64,000 nt of DNA. It comes from Pseudoips prasinana (Eukaryota > Arthropoda > Insecta > Lepidoptera > Nolidae). The notes below the pieces were generated by a model, which had not been told where the DNA came from, made no database searches, and saw nothing but the letters and a program-made list of their open reading frames with translations. The DNA lies in the NCBI GenBank assembly GCA_951640165.1, contig OX621251.1:29536893-29600892 (forward strand), read 5' to 3'. Made by a program: the position numbers and the translations under genes. The stretch's first letter is position 1. Every line of letters begins with the position of its first letter. This document shows positions 1-10,915 of this stretch, piece after piece.

Positions 1-204
1 AAACTTCACGTAAAAGGAACTATATGGCAATAGGAAAAATCCAAGTTGCATAAAATATGTATTCATAACATGAACAGGAGTAGTGCAGTCTTGAGGGACT
101 CTGTAGGTTAGGAACAGACTTGGTACGATTTGCTATTATTTAGAAACCATAAATAGCTATTAAATTTGTAGGAAACTTCATTCTCGCCAAATAGGTACTA
201 CTAA

Positions 205-389
205 TCACACTAATATTATAAAGGCGAAAGTTTGTGAGCGTGTGAGTGTGTATGTTTGTTACTTCGTCACGTCCAAACGGCTGGAGCGATTTTAATCAAG
301 TTTGGTATGGAGTTAGCTGACACCCTGGATTAACACCTAGGCTATGATTTATAAAGTTTAACGCGGGTAAAACCCCGGGACACAGCTAG
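205..389 (+). mobile_element. short non-autonomous Helitron
   Basis: It begins TCACACTAATATTATAAAGG after an A and ends CACAGCTAG before a T. The 3' end has the Helitron layout: a GC-rich stem region (CGCGGGTAAAACCCCGG) about 10 nt before CTAG. Termini and AT target agree with the other short Helitrons here and with the helicase-bearing element at 46332-49519. It has no coding capacity. Confidence 0.8.
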
Positions 390-565
390 TATAATAAATG
401 TGAAAGTTTGTGATTATAGTCGTATGGAAGTTTGTTACTCTTTCACAAAAAAACTACCAAACGGATTTTGATGAAACTTTGTAGTAATATAGGTTAGATA
501 TCCGAATAACACATAGGTTATAATTTATAAAGTATAACGCGAGTAAATCCGCGGGGCACAGCTAG
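390..565 (+). mobile_element. second short Helitron abutting the first
   Basis: The same body repeats directly after the CTAG of the preceding element, with divergent sequence and its own 3' end (CCGCGGGGCACAGCTAG, then G). The 5' TC is not preserved. Head-to-tail insertion at a previous 3' terminus is typical of Helitrons. Confidence 0.65.
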
Positions 566-779
566 GAATCTATAAAAAACCGTGAAGGAAAACATCGTGA
601 TGAAACTTGTATACCTGATAGTTTAACAGTGGTTTAAAAATGGGCTACATTATCACCATAGAAAATTATGTATTTAGTTACAAGCAAGTTAAACCCTTCC
701 TAACAAGATTTCAATGTATAAGATAAGTATGTTACAGCTAGTACCTTTTAGATAAATTGTTATGTACACCCGCAACCAC

Positions 780-940
780 CCCCATCTCTGAAACTCCTTT
801 CTTCTTTCACTACCTAGGTTGCCTGTCACACCATGTGATAAGGCCGCCATTTGTACTGTAATAATTTGTATATGTTGTCAGTTTGCATTGTTTCTTGAGG
901 TGTACAATAAAGAGATTTATCTATCTATATAAATAAATCG
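780..940 (+). mobile_element. LINE 3' end with ATCT tail
   Basis: It contains GATAAGGCCGCCATTTGTAC, a GTACAATAAAGAG polyadenylation-like motif and a short ATCT tail. Related 3' ends occur at 8395-8512 and 21140-21245. This is a 5'-truncated non-LTR retrotransposon with no ORF left. Confidence 0.6.
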
Positions 941-1329
941 AATATTGTTCCAACGAATCCAAAAAATCCTTACCTATATATCAACACGAAAATAGGTAAT
1001 CTTTTCATACGTAGGGGAGGCCACATCGATAGAAAAACTTAGAACTTTTACCGCATTTATGTCGTAGGTAATAAGGTTAGTTTTCAGAGTATAAGTGTGT
1101 CCACAGACGCATCGACTGTAGTTCCAAGCATTAGACCGTGTAACGTTCCCGATGTAAATCCAGTAAGTAGCACTCGGCATTCCGCTCACGTCTCATGCAG
1201 TAGAACTTCTACACCCTGTGGGCTAGGACATGTTCTAACATGTTCTCAACGTGCTCCTACTTCAAAAATGTTGCATAAATTGTACAAGTCTAGCTTAGAT
1301 AATATTATCATTAAGTATTTTATTAAAAA

Positions 1330-1502
1330 CTAGCTGTGCCCTGCGGTTTTACCCGTATTAAACTTAATAAATTATAGCCTATGTGTTAATCCAGGGTGTC
1401 CGCTAACTCCATACCAAATTTTATTAAAATCGCTTCAACCAGACGTGAAGAAGTAACTAACATACACACTCACAAGCTTTCGCCTTTATAATATTAGTAG
1501 GA
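1330..1502 (-). mobile_element. short non-autonomous Helitron
   Basis: Reverse orientation: CTAGCTGTGCCCTGCGG at the low end (3' terminus, T flank) and the complement of TCCTACTAATATTATAAAGG at the high end. The base before TC is G instead of the usual A. Confidence 0.75.
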
Positions 1503-3392
1503 CTAGCTCTCACCTATAGCACGTCAGATAGTATTAACCTGCACGAGTTAAGTAATAACCTGTATCGTGGGGAACTTTACTTATATATAATTCACCCATA
1601 CAGGAGGGCAACCTTAAGGATCAAACAAATAGTTGTCCAGTGCAGGAACTAAACCCGGAAGACATTGGCGCCAAAGTGATAGCGAGGCGACTACTTAACT
1701 TCTGAACTTTATTCTTTCTTTCTGAACATTTTGACCCTAACAACACTTTTTGGTTGGAGAAAAATATTAATATATAATGTGGCAGCGTGGCAGCACCTGT
1801 GTAAATATATTTTTTTATTCTTAATATTGATTAATGGATATTTTAGTTTGTTCGTCATTTTACCAAATATATCTTAACTTACTTAAATTAAATTCATATT
1901 TCTGTTAATTACTTTCGGAGACGGTCTTTTTCTTCAATGAACATTAAAATAGAATCAGTAAAAAAATACAAAACCATAAAAGCATCGTAATAATGATTCT
2001 TCTGTTACATAAGAGATGCTAACTAGAAAACTACAAAGCTCTGGCGCTAAAAAGGAATTCTTGTGCCTCATATCCCGGGTGCTACGGGTCACTGCTGTCT
2101 CGAGCATAACCGTAGTGTGCTGTGTGCTTTCTCTGATAATATGGACCAAACGTAACACCATCTTGGGACAATACCTACTGCATCACGATGGTAATAACGC
2201 GAGGGAGTCATCTAACATCATCAAAGTCAAAAAATCTGCATTTTTCTAGGATGAGGATAACGCCAGATGCAATGATACTAGGGCTGCCGAGGATTGGAAA
2301 TTTTATTTTATTTATTAACTTCAGGTTTGCCCACAGTATGTGCATACATTATATATCTTATGAATATTTTTTTAACAAATTAGACTTACACACTAGCCAA
2401 TTACGGGTTAACCAACATTCTCCAAATTTAGACGAATAATCGGTACCTACTTGAGATTATTTAGGCTATAGATGAATGAAATACCTATGAAAATGAAATA
2501 GTCGACACCAAGAATTTAAATACAGCCTGGGTTTTAAGTTACATTCTCTTAGAACTTTTACGAGTAGTGGTTGGAGTCGCAACTAAACTACAAGTACGTA
2601 ATGGTAAATGTCTACTAATTATATTACATCACAGTCGTATTTGTCGTCTTTTAACCGCTATCGGAAGATCAGCGTAACAGTAATTATTTATTATAGCATT
2701 TGGTAAGGTAGACGCACAGATTAATCTGTGGACCTTCCCTAGCTTGTATTGATAATGTTGCATGCTTCCAAATGAACTCCTATGTAGGTAAATCTCCTCA
2801 TCGGCGTTCCATGGAAAGCCATAGTAAAAAGGAATTAAAAGCAGATGTCACGCCCCATCGTTAGTTAGAACATTTACAACTAGCGCAAGGTTATCGGAAA
2901 TGATTATGTAGTTAATGAAACGGGTAAATTTCCTCCCAAACTCAACCTAATGCCTCCCATCTAATGGCGGTTTAAGTGCTTTCGTTGAAGAACTGCGAAT
3001 GCATGGAGGAGTCAATAAAAAAATTGTACGACTGTCGAAATAGAATAGCCAAAATAAACGCAGGCAGTGTATCAAAAGCGACGCCGCGCAATGAGGGCTT
3101 AAGATGTTGCTGCCGAGTAATTGATGTGGACTGATTTGTTTATTTGAAAAAGACCCTTACCTGTTGCGTAACAAAGTTTAGTTTCTATTATATTATATTG
3201 GTGGTACTTTTTTTCAGTCAATTATGAAACATTAATTGAACTGCTATACAGTATTGTCCATTATTTAGGTCTTCGATATACATTTTGTCTTGCGCAAGTG
3301 GTTAACTATTAAATTGAGAAAAAAAAAAACTGCTTTTTAAAAACAGATTTATGTAGGAGTAATTTAATTATTATACTTTAATACTGCGACTA
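1503..3392. other. intergenic stretch without a recognised gene
   Basis: Nearly 1.9 kb of AT-rich sequence. Open frames are under 90 codons, overlap on opposite strands and have no recognisable domain. I see no repeat family member in it. Confidence 0.5.
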
Positions 3393-3600
3393 CACGTGTG
3401 GCGCAGCGGCTAAGGCAGTTGCCTCGCCGCTTCGTGTCGCGGGTTCGAGTCCCGCGCCGGACAACTATTTGTGTGGCCCATAAATAATTTGTCTGAGTCT
3501 GGATGTAATTTTTGTCCGTCAATTATATGATTGTAATGTACTCCGCGCCACACGCGTCACATTAGATTCCCTAGTGCGGGCGTTTTCTGTAAAAACAAAA
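3393..3600 (+). mobile_element. tRNA-derived SINE, family A
   Basis: The head has pol III boxes: GTGGCGCAGCGGCTAAGGCAG (A-box region) and GGGTTCGAGTCCCGC (B box). The body contains TTGTGTGGCCCATAAATA and CTAGTGCGGGCGTT, then an A-rich tail. Copies lie at 14367-14575 and 56212-56404, with fragments at 25670-25735, 26070-26145 and 43618-43655. Confidence 0.85.
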
Positions 3601-4449
3601 AAATATACTATCTTAAAACAATTTAAATGATTACAAGGTGTAGTCTTACCTATTAAACACGAAACATTATTTTACACAAAAATTAAATATAAAGAACGTG
3701 ATTCTCTACCTTACAAAAGTTTTGCTAACATCGACCGCTGCTCACGAGTCGGTCATCTGTACAGCTATTAGAACCTTACCCCTAGTTACTTCCCTTTAAT
3801 GTTGCCTGCTCCATCGATTCGTACTTGCTGTTAAATAAGATGTTTTCTCTCCGCCCTACTGTTTGCGAAGGGACCCCACTTTTTCTGCATAATGGTGCTC
3901 AATAATTGTCCCTATTCTTTTAAGAAACCCACAAATTGATTTAGGTAGATATTCATGAGCGTGTCATTACTTTTGACACATTCCGGACGCCGGTATTGAA
4001 TCATGAATCATTCTGTCCCATTCTGTCTTCAACACGACTCATATAAATTAAATTTTACTAGGACCCTGCAAAAAGAACAGAGCATTTTGAAGCTGTCAAA
4101 CTACTTTAAGATCCTTTATTCTTCTTTGGTGTCAAAATTTAAATATTTATTAATTTAGAGCAGGGAGAAAAGGTAAAAAAATTAATAATGAATACCTACA
4201 CCAACATCGTTGAAAATTATATATTTGCGCATTCATTTGGGGTAGAAACGCTGTGGGGCCCTAACGCACGTTTATTGTTTCGTGAAATGTCGAAACGTTT
4301 GATCGACGCTTCCCGTGACCAGAAAGGAGGCCTTTTTTAGGTCAAATAATAAGCATTGACATACAGCGTGGCAATGCGGCCAGCCTTCTGGGCACTTTAC
4401 GGTTTACGGACAGCTTACGGTTCAAGTTGTTCAAATTAACTATATAATA
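3601..4449. other. intergenic, nothing recognised
   Basis: AT-rich sequence with no supported gene, RNA or repeat family. Confidence 0.4.
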
Positions 4450-4645
4450 ATATTTTTCTGGTTAAATGACGGCCACGGCAGACAGTCTCAATAGAGACTA
4501 GCAAACTCCAGCATCATATATGACAGGGGCACTCTCTATTCCGTCACTCTCATGATCCCATGAGAAACGACCGGAAAGAGCTCAGGTACAGGCCCCATAG
4601 CTTTACGAGCTCTTCGAGGCGCGGTGGTGAGTCTGGGTGTAATTT
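4450..4645 (-). mobile_element. tRNA-derived SINE, family E (body fragment)
   Basis: It matches the reverse complement of the SINE at 17899-18265: GGCCACGGC, CAGTCTCAATAGAGACTA, TCACTCTCATGATCCCATG and CGACCGGAAAGAG. The tRNA-like head is missing. Confidence 0.7.
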
Positions 4646-4664
4646 ATCTATATAAGTATGTATT

Positions 4665-4921
4665 GCGCTCATAGCCAGATGCTCTCACCGATCCGTAAGT
4701 GATTGGCGAGGTTAAGCAACTAGGCTCGCGGTCAGTCCATAGATGGGTGACCGCCAAAGTGGTTTAATTTGTGAGCGTCTCCGTGCTTCGGAGGGCACGT
4801 TAAGCTGTCGGTCCCGGTTGTACATTAGGCAACAGTCGTTAAGCCATGTCAGAGGCCTACTGGGCGGCTTGAACAACTCTGACACCAGGGTAACCACTGC
4901 CCATACGATAAGTAAGTAAGT
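4665..4921 (+). mobile_element. 5S rRNA-derived SINE
   Basis: The first third resembles the 3' two thirds of animal 5S rRNA, with GAGGTTAAGCAACTAGGCTC then GCGGTCAG and GATGGGTGACCGCC, the internal pol III promoter region. The tail is TAAG repeats. An 11-bp direct repeat (AAGTATGTATT at 4654-4664 and 4922-4932) brackets it as a target-site duplication. Further copies are at 45168-45437 (minus) and 22913-23035 (minus, 3' part). Confidence 0.85.
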
Positions 4922-5070
4922 AAGTATGTATTTACAAAAGAAAAGTAGTAAATGTAATGTATGTAGTAGATTCAGGACAAATAGACATGTTCATGCACAC
5001 AAATATCTGTACTGGGTGGGAATCGTACCCACGACCTGCGGCGTGAAAGGCAAGCATTTACCAACTTGTA
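4922..5070 (-). mobile_element. tRNA-derived SINE, family C (mosaic)
   Basis: It carries the antisense B-box motif GGGTGGGAATCGTACCCACG and ACATGTTCATGCACACAAAT. Its left edge reads like a plus-strand family C tail, so it is a mosaic of two copies. Confidence 0.7.
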
Positions 5071-5642
5071 AAAGTAGAAACATGCTCTGACTATTTTCAA
5101 GCGCTTTTTTTAGAGAATTAAACCTTTTTATGTATTCCTATTATGTCCACTCGGCGTTATTTTCATGGCTCGTCATCAACACAAAACCCTTAACCCCGTG
5201 AAATCAATGTTGAAATTGTTTTAGCCGGGCTTTAAACTTAATTAAATATAAATTAAGGCAAACACGCGACTGTTTGAGGTTGTGGAACGTTCCGGCTGCA
5301 AATGACTTTACGCGCTTAGAGATTGAAGCTTCGCGATGAACGTCTGAAAGGCATTTTGTTTATTAAATCTCTATTGTAGGGATAACTCTGTTTTGGCCAC
5401 TTAGACTAGATATTATTATAGCCACAGTTTTATAATAATATTATTTGGGAGAATTAAAATAATCTGACTATATAATGAAACTTTTTTTCTGTTTTTTAAA
5501 AGACCACCCCCGCACTATATTGATACTTATGTAGTGGGGTACTTAACTAACGGACACCAAGTGGATGTACTGTATTTTGGATAGTGATATGCAACAAGTT
5601 GCTAAGTTTCATAGATAAATTAAGTTTTTTTAGTTATGTCTA
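5071..5642. other. intergenic with a weak SINE A relic
   Basis: No gene seen. A short segment near 5495-5545 resembles the degraded 3' part of SINE family A in reverse. Confidence 0.35.
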
Positions 5643-6015
5643 CTATGTTATACACCTTGTATAGTTTACCGCGAAGCATTGCCTTGGGATCGCTGTTGCT
5701 TGGAGAAGGGGATCTCCACTTATCTTGTATAAGCGGTCCCGGAAAGTGGTAACATGCTTTAGCTCAGGTTGCCTAAACATGCTTGTGCGTGCTGGGGACG
5801 GGGGGACGCATTCATGCCCCCTCCCGTTCCCGGGTGAGAGTCTCGATGAGGCTGCAGTGTACAGCGGGGTACTGGTGTGATCGTTCATGAGTAACAAGAG
5901 CCCCTGCTACAAGCACTGTGAGGCTGGCTACCGTGGTGGTTTTAGTGTGTCAAGTCCTACATAACCCGTCGCCTCCCCAAGCGATGGGAATGCGTATTGC
6001 GCATTTACAACACTT
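5643..6015 (+). mobile_element. GC-rich insertion with A-rich end, probable retroelement tail
   Basis: A block distinctly richer in GC than its surroundings (GGGGACGGGGGGACGC, CCCCTCCCGTTCCCGG) ends in an A-rich stretch near 6010. No domain is recognisable. The composition step and A-rich end suggest a truncated retroelement, an inference only. Confidence 0.35.
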
Positions 6016-6019
6016 AAAA

Positions 6020-6385
6020 AAATTAAAAGAGTGTGTGTACTTATGTACACGCGTTAGAAGTTATACTTCTTTGGCGTATGGAAAAAAAATAACTAAAATG
6101 CAGTAGTGATTAACGATAAATATTAAAATTAATCAAAAAGATTTTATTTAAATAAAAATACTAGAATATACAACTTGAACATAGTTATCAATTTTCATAC
6201 CATCTAGAACTAACTTCATGCTGTTAAATTTAGGTGTCGGTGTGCGCGCGCATCGTAAAAATTCACTCTCATCTAGAACTAACTTCATGCTGTTAAATTT
6301 AGGTGTCGGTGTGCGCGCGCATCGTAAAAATTCATTCTCATCATTTTTCTCCATCGCGCCAAAAGAAGTATAACTTCGAAAAATG
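6020..6385 (-). mobile_element. TIR element with small ORF and internal 68-bp duplication
   Basis: Inverted ends GAAGTTATACTTCTTT / AAAGAAGTATAACTTC enclose a minus-strand 68-codon frame (6148-6354). A 68-bp unit is repeated at 6202 and 6270, so the peptide repeats the motif EFLRCARTPTPKFNSMKLVL. A diverged copy at 40600-40800 starts MEKNDESEFLRCARTP and frameshifts in an A run. It looks like a decayed DNA transposon with a short ORF. I do not recognise the protein. Confidence 0.55.
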
Positions 6386-6649
6386 AAAGGGCGATGCTTT
6401 GATATGAGTGGCGTTTAAATGCATAAAAAACTACTTGTGCCGATGGGTCTTTTACAAGATCGGGTAGGGAGGGGTCAAGGAGGGCGTCGTCGGTGGACGC
6501 GGCGCGTTCGCGCGAGTGCTCTCGACCGGCGAGTACGAATTAAAGTACGTTTTACAAATTAAAGCTAAGTATAAGGAAAATATATTTTACAACTGAATAT
6601 CGCTTTGATTTGAACAAAATCGTTTATTTAGTTATGTAAAAATGAAAAG

Positions 6650-6960
6650 TCATCCTTTTGTAAGTGCACCATGATTTTTCACTATGGAGGATTTCATTTG
6701 TCAAGACCCTTGCACACCTTTTTTGCCCCGTTTACTCTCATTATATACTTCATACGTGCTTGATGGTTTAGGGAACTTCTAACCTGGCTTTTCTTAAGAA
6801 CATCTCCAATTTGGTCAGAGAATATTCGACGAAGTCTTCCCCTTCCGGTTGTATCATTTACACAGGCCAGTACTTATTTTCTCGATCCTCTTTCAATCAT
6901 TCTTTCTAACTAAAACGCTCCCTTAAGTCATTATTATATTGTAGTGGTTCGTATAATGAA
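6650..6960 (-). mobile_element. dispersed repeat, probable LINE fragment
   Basis: It shares TTGGTCAGAGAATATTCGAC-like and ACACAGGCCAG motifs with 27400-27640, and other segments with 43300-43490 and 22620-22745. There is no intact ORF, so it is probably a decayed non-LTR element. Confidence 0.45.
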
Positions 6961-7055
6961 TCTCTAAGTCACACTACACTGATTCTGATTACAGAAAAAA
7001 ATCTTATGTCATGTGGCTAATCTTTAATGTATAGGATATTAATTTTATTTATTAA

Positions 7056-7245
7056 CTAGCTGTGCCCCGCGATTTTACCCGCATTAAATACACCTTTATA
7101 AATTATAACCTATGCGTTAATCCAGGGTGTCAGCTAACTCCATACCAAATTTTATTATAATCGCTCCAGCCGTTTAGAAGTGAAGAAGTAACAAACATAA
7201 ACACTCACACACTCATAAACTTTCGCCTTTATAATATTAGTAGGA
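7056..7245 (-). mobile_element. short non-autonomous Helitron
   Basis: Complete: minus-strand 5' TCCTACTAATATTATAAAGG after A, and 3' CACAGCTAG before T. The stem before the 3' end is GCGGGTAAAATCGCGG. Confidence 0.82.
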
Positions 7246-7484
7246 TTATGTTAAGTTCAGTTGAAATGTCCGTTGTGTGTTCAGTATCTGATAAAATTTA
7301 GAATACCAATATTCTGAATTTATTAGATGACTGACTAATAAAAAGTAATAATTTATATATTTATCAGACGGCTCAAGGTCACCCAAAGAGTAAATGCGAG
7401 GGTTATGTTTGGAGTTTCCCTGCCAGATCGAATCGGAACTATAGAGATCCGCAGGTGAAACAAAGTAACCGGCATAGCTCGAAG

Positions 7485-7610
7485 AATTGCCGCGATGAAG
7501 TGGCAGTGGGCAGGGCACAAAGTTCGTAGAACATACGGACGCTGGTTCGCGGGTAGCGACCACAAAACGGGAAAAACAGCGTGGACAGGCCCCCTACAAG
7601 ATTTACTACA
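7485..7610 (+). pseudogene. LINE endonuclease/RT C-terminal fragment
   Basis: The frame from 7495 reads MKWQWAGHKVRRTYGRWF, matching the 'WRWAGHI.R..DGRW' signature near the C-terminus of LINE ORF2 proteins (compare TLKWRWTGHMIRDTNGKW encoded near 22165). It is short, isolated and without a catalytic domain. Confidence 0.6.
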
Positions 7611-7867
7611 CTTAAATAATCTTAAACTGATACAGATTAGTTCCATCAATAGTCGTTATTTTCTCAAGCTAGTAAAGTTATACAAGGAGTTGTAATCATA
7701 ATGTAAGAGTAAACCACCTCTGATAGTTTTTATACATTGAAAACAGATACCTTTTGCGGCCAAACGCCTGCAAGAATCTTTTAGCACCACGACGGCCGTA
7801 TATTTGGTAACGTAATATAATAATTGCATTGTTTTTTAGTCTACCAACGCTTGCCATTCTTAATATA

Positions 7868-8065
7868 ACGACTAGTGATACGAAAGGAAAGAGGTCAGGT
7901 ACATGACCGATGGCTCTACGTGAACTCCTAGACTTCAGGCTAACACAAAGAAGTTTTCTTAACAGGTAAATGTTAAAATCAATTTTTGGCCCTACGCAGG
8001 ATTTGTACCCAGGACATCATTATCTACGATTGAATACGCTACCACTAGACTATTACAGCCTATAT
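7868..8065 (-). mobile_element. tRNA-derived SINE, family E
   Basis: Reverse complement of the 17899-18265 element. It includes GAGGTCAGGTACATGACC and a decayed tRNA-like head (GGATTTGTACCCAGGACATC, CGCTACCACTAGAC). Old copy. Confidence 0.65.
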
Positions 8066-8394
8066 ACTAGAGAACGGGCAGCAGCTTCTCTTTGAGTAGG
8101 TACTATAACCATAGAATAAAAAGTACTAACGCTATAAAATAACTATACGGTCATTGCCAACCCCTCCACCAAGCAGCTTTTATTATTATTTTTTTTTATT
8201 TAAATAAATAGTAACTTAGGTGTAATAAATTTTTAAACTCACCAAACTATATTGTTTAACGGCGAGAAGCGCTCTTATTCTACCACTTAAACCTACTTTA
8301 CTCTATATATTATACTAAATAGCACCTAATAAGCTACTTAATCATATTATAACTATCAACAGATATCATATTATGTACTTAATTACTACAACAG

Positions 8395-8512
8395 TGCTTA
8401 AGGCGATAAGACCGCCCATTGTACGTTATGTTCTTTATATTATATCCGATGTATTTTCTTTCCGCCTGAGTGTGTACAATAAAGAGTATTCTATCTATCT
8501 ATCTATTAATTT
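8395..8512 (+). mobile_element. LINE 3' end with ATCT tail
   Basis: It has GCGATAAGACCGCCCATTGT, GTGTACAATAAAGAG and then (ATCT)n. Same family as 780-940. Confidence 0.65.
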
Positions 8513-8900
8513 CTTTTTTAACAAGCCAATACTGATTTTTGGGTTTTGTCTTAGTAGATTCATTTTATTAAATATATTGGGAACATTAAATTTATTTGTT
8601 CTTTCTCCATAATTGTTAGTCACTTTTGGTTTAGTTAGCATTAGTTCCCTCACCCTTCTGGTATTATATTTATTCTCTATTACATCTATAGTAGTATTCT
8701 AGTCCTATTAAATATTCACCTTTTTTGTCAATTGGCAATATTTTACATATATAAAATATATTATGGGATGTCCTCCCAAACTTGGACGATCGAATACGAT
8801 TATATATACGATTGAGCGACAAATTTCATCACCATTATCATCAACTCGTTGCATCGAATGTACCAAAAATCACATGTAGACGAAAATCGGATTAGATTTA
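8513..8900. other. AT-rich intergenic, nothing recognised
   Basis: No gene or repeat family recognised. Confidence 0.35.
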
Positions 8901-8902
8901 GT

Positions 8903-9155
8903 TTATCATCATCATATCAGCCGAATGACGTCCACTGCTGGAGATAGGCCTCCTCAGAAGCTTTCCACAATTTAGGTGTGTCCATAACTTGAAGGGATAT
9001 GCCATAATCACCACGCTTCGCAGACGGGTTGGCGATCGCAGTATGATAGTCATAGAACACAGAGAGACGCTGCTGCCTTTTCTCTGGGAGGTATTCTTTC
9101 GGGTTTACTTCTACGCCTTCCACTGGTTGAGATGGCGTTAACACAGCAAGTACCC
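8903..9155 (-). mobile_element. TGATGA-tailed LINE/SINE, family D, inserted in a duplicated host segment
   Basis: Minus copy: ATCATCATCATATCAGCC start and GACGTCCACTGCTGGA tail. The surrounding host sequence (about 8860-8906 and 9156-9305) reappears uninterrupted at 10190-10373, which marks the insertion edges and a short TTTAGTT repeat. Confidence 0.65.
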
Positions 9156-9305
9156 ACATTTAGTTAAGACAGTATAGTTTTCTTTTTTTAGATCTTGATA
9201 CGCCAATAGTCCTTAATAATCCCGTTTTCTTGGACACCGTACAATATCGGCCCGCTTTTCCTTAACGAGTGGAGTGTCGAAGTTAATCAAGTTTCGCATA
9301 ATTCA
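9156..9305. repeat. direct repeat unit, copy 1
   Basis: Shares CAATATCGGCCCGCTTTTCC and TTAACGAGTGGAGTGTCGAA with 10218-10373 in the same orientation. No coding potential. Confidence 0.75.
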
Positions 9306-9345
9306 AAATTCTATATAAATAATATCCCGAGTGTGGCGTAGAAAT

Positions 9346-9612
9346 CGCCTCGAGGGAATATCTACTAGAGAATGGGCAGCAGTGTCTCTTCGAGAACTGT
9401 AACCACCATACAGTGATTTCCAACCACTCCACCAAGCGTGGCGTTGATGGCTTGTCGTTGATTTTTGGGCGAGGCTCTTTTACAGCATTAGACGGCATTT
9501 GGCTGACATGATGTATACTCATCACACAGCAGAGCCACTGTGTGGTGACGGCGACAAATATCAGAATATCATCACCCCATTTCATCCCGTGGGAGGCGTA
9601 GAAGTCCACCCG
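9346..9612 (+). mobile_element. family D fragments
   Basis: Two pieces of the family seen intact at 17644-17895: one from AATATCTACTAGAGAATGGG, one from TGTGGTGACGGCGACAAATA. Their order is rearranged relative to the intact copies. Confidence 0.55.
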
Positions 9613-9615
9613 ATA

Positions 9616-9930
9616 GGTAATATTTTATTCCAAAATAATTAAAGTTACGGAAATTATCGTTATTTTAACCCTGTACACTCAAAACAAATTGAAATGGACC
9701 GTAAGTCAAAGTAATAAGACTTTAAAATCGCAGTTTTATTTGTGTTCATACAAATTCCATTATTCAATACAAAATTAAGAAAAATAAACTTTATTCCATG
9801 AAACTAATTTAGTAAATAACAATGCATATACATGTTAATTTAAAAATTCAGTGTATGTATTATTATTACAACATAATATTCTAATTGGGGTGTTTGAGGG
9901 TGTGCGTTAATTACGTTACATGCAGTATAT
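9616..9930 (+). mobile_element. TIR element (397-bp family), left end missing
   Basis: It matches 35801-36197 through GGTGTGCGTTAATTACGTTA, but its terminal CATGTTG is mutated and the left inverted repeat is missing. Confidence 0.65.
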
Positions 9931-9990
9931 AAATAGGAGGAAGGGCAGCAGCTTCTTTCTGAGTACTACGACCATCATACTGCCAATTGT

Positions 9991-10161
9991 ATGCAGCATC
10001 ATAACAGCTACAAAAAGTCCACTGCTGGACAAAAGCCTCCCCCAAGAATCATCTTGGAGGAATATGCCACAATTGGCGCAGCAATCTGATTGTGGCATAT
10101 TCCTCCAAGGGGGAGGCTTTTGTCCAGAAGTGGACTTTTTGTAGCTGTTAAGATGCTGCAT
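9991..10161. repeat. foldback: two family D tails head to head
   Basis: Arms ATGCAGCATCATAACAGCTA... and its complement ...TAGCTGTTAAGATGCTGCAT pair over 70 or more bases around a short centre (about 10074-10088). The right arm lacks about a dozen bases present in the left. Confidence 0.8.
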
Positions 10162-10217
10162 ACTCGCCAAAGCCATTCTCTTTTTCAAATCGTTTCAACT
10201 CACATGTAGCCAAAAAT

Positions 10218-10373
10218 ATCATTAGATTTAGTTAAGACAGTACAACTTTCTTTTATTCGAGCTTGATATGCCGGTAGTCCTTAATAATCCAGTTTTCTTG
10301 GACACCGTACAATATCGGCCCGCTTTTCCTTAACGAGTGGAGTGTCGAAGTAAATCAAGTTTCGCAAAATTCT
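10218..10373. repeat. direct repeat unit, copy 2
   Basis: Same sequence as 9156-9305, about 1.06 kb away. With 10190-10217 it represents the pre-insertion state of the 8903-9155 insertion. Confidence 0.75.
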
Positions 10374-10689
10374 TATTACATTTTCTAAGCTTTTAGCGCC
10401 GTCCAAATTGCATTTATGAGCAATTTTGGTGTTGTTTTCTTGCTGAAACTTGATAGTTACTCTCGATACTTTAAATGGGTTACTCGTATCCCCTATTTTA
10501 GAATGGCACTTGAAAATAGTAAGTAAGTTAGAACCAAAGTTTAACTAAATAAATAAATAAAATTTAAATACGGTTTTTTTCAGGTACACTTTTAAAAAAC
10601 ACTTGTAAATAGTCAGAACATGTTTTATTAATAAAGGTAACTATGTATAATTATTTCTAGGTATAGATACCCACGAACCGGAGGACACG

Positions 10690-10915
10690 TAGCGTTTGCA
10701 GGCCTCCTTGTCTTGTCTTGGTTGGGGTGCACTTGCGTTCAGCTCTTCGACCCTTCAGGATCTTTTGTACTAACCCCCATTGGTCGAGCCGACGATCTTG
10801 CAAGGTGGTGGTGGGAAGCCGCTGGATGTGGGCAGCACAAGATCGGCTATTGTGGATATCCTTGGGGAGTCCTTTGTCTAGCTGTGGACGCCTTTCGGCT
10901 GATATGATGATGATG
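10690..10915 (+). mobile_element. LINE ORF2 C-terminal tail with TGATGA end
   Basis: It ends TTTCGGCTGATATGATGATG. The preceding bases encode a decayed version of the WMxxAQDRxxWRxLGEAFV-type C-terminus. 5'-truncated non-LTR element. Confidence 0.65.

Noticed and set aside
3393..3470. tRNA gene candidates (also 11632, 17899, 24521, 34747, 36943 and 63565)
   Set aside because: Each has A and B boxes, but cloverleaf arms are incomplete or carry extra bases, and each is followed by a conserved SINE body and tail with multiple copies.
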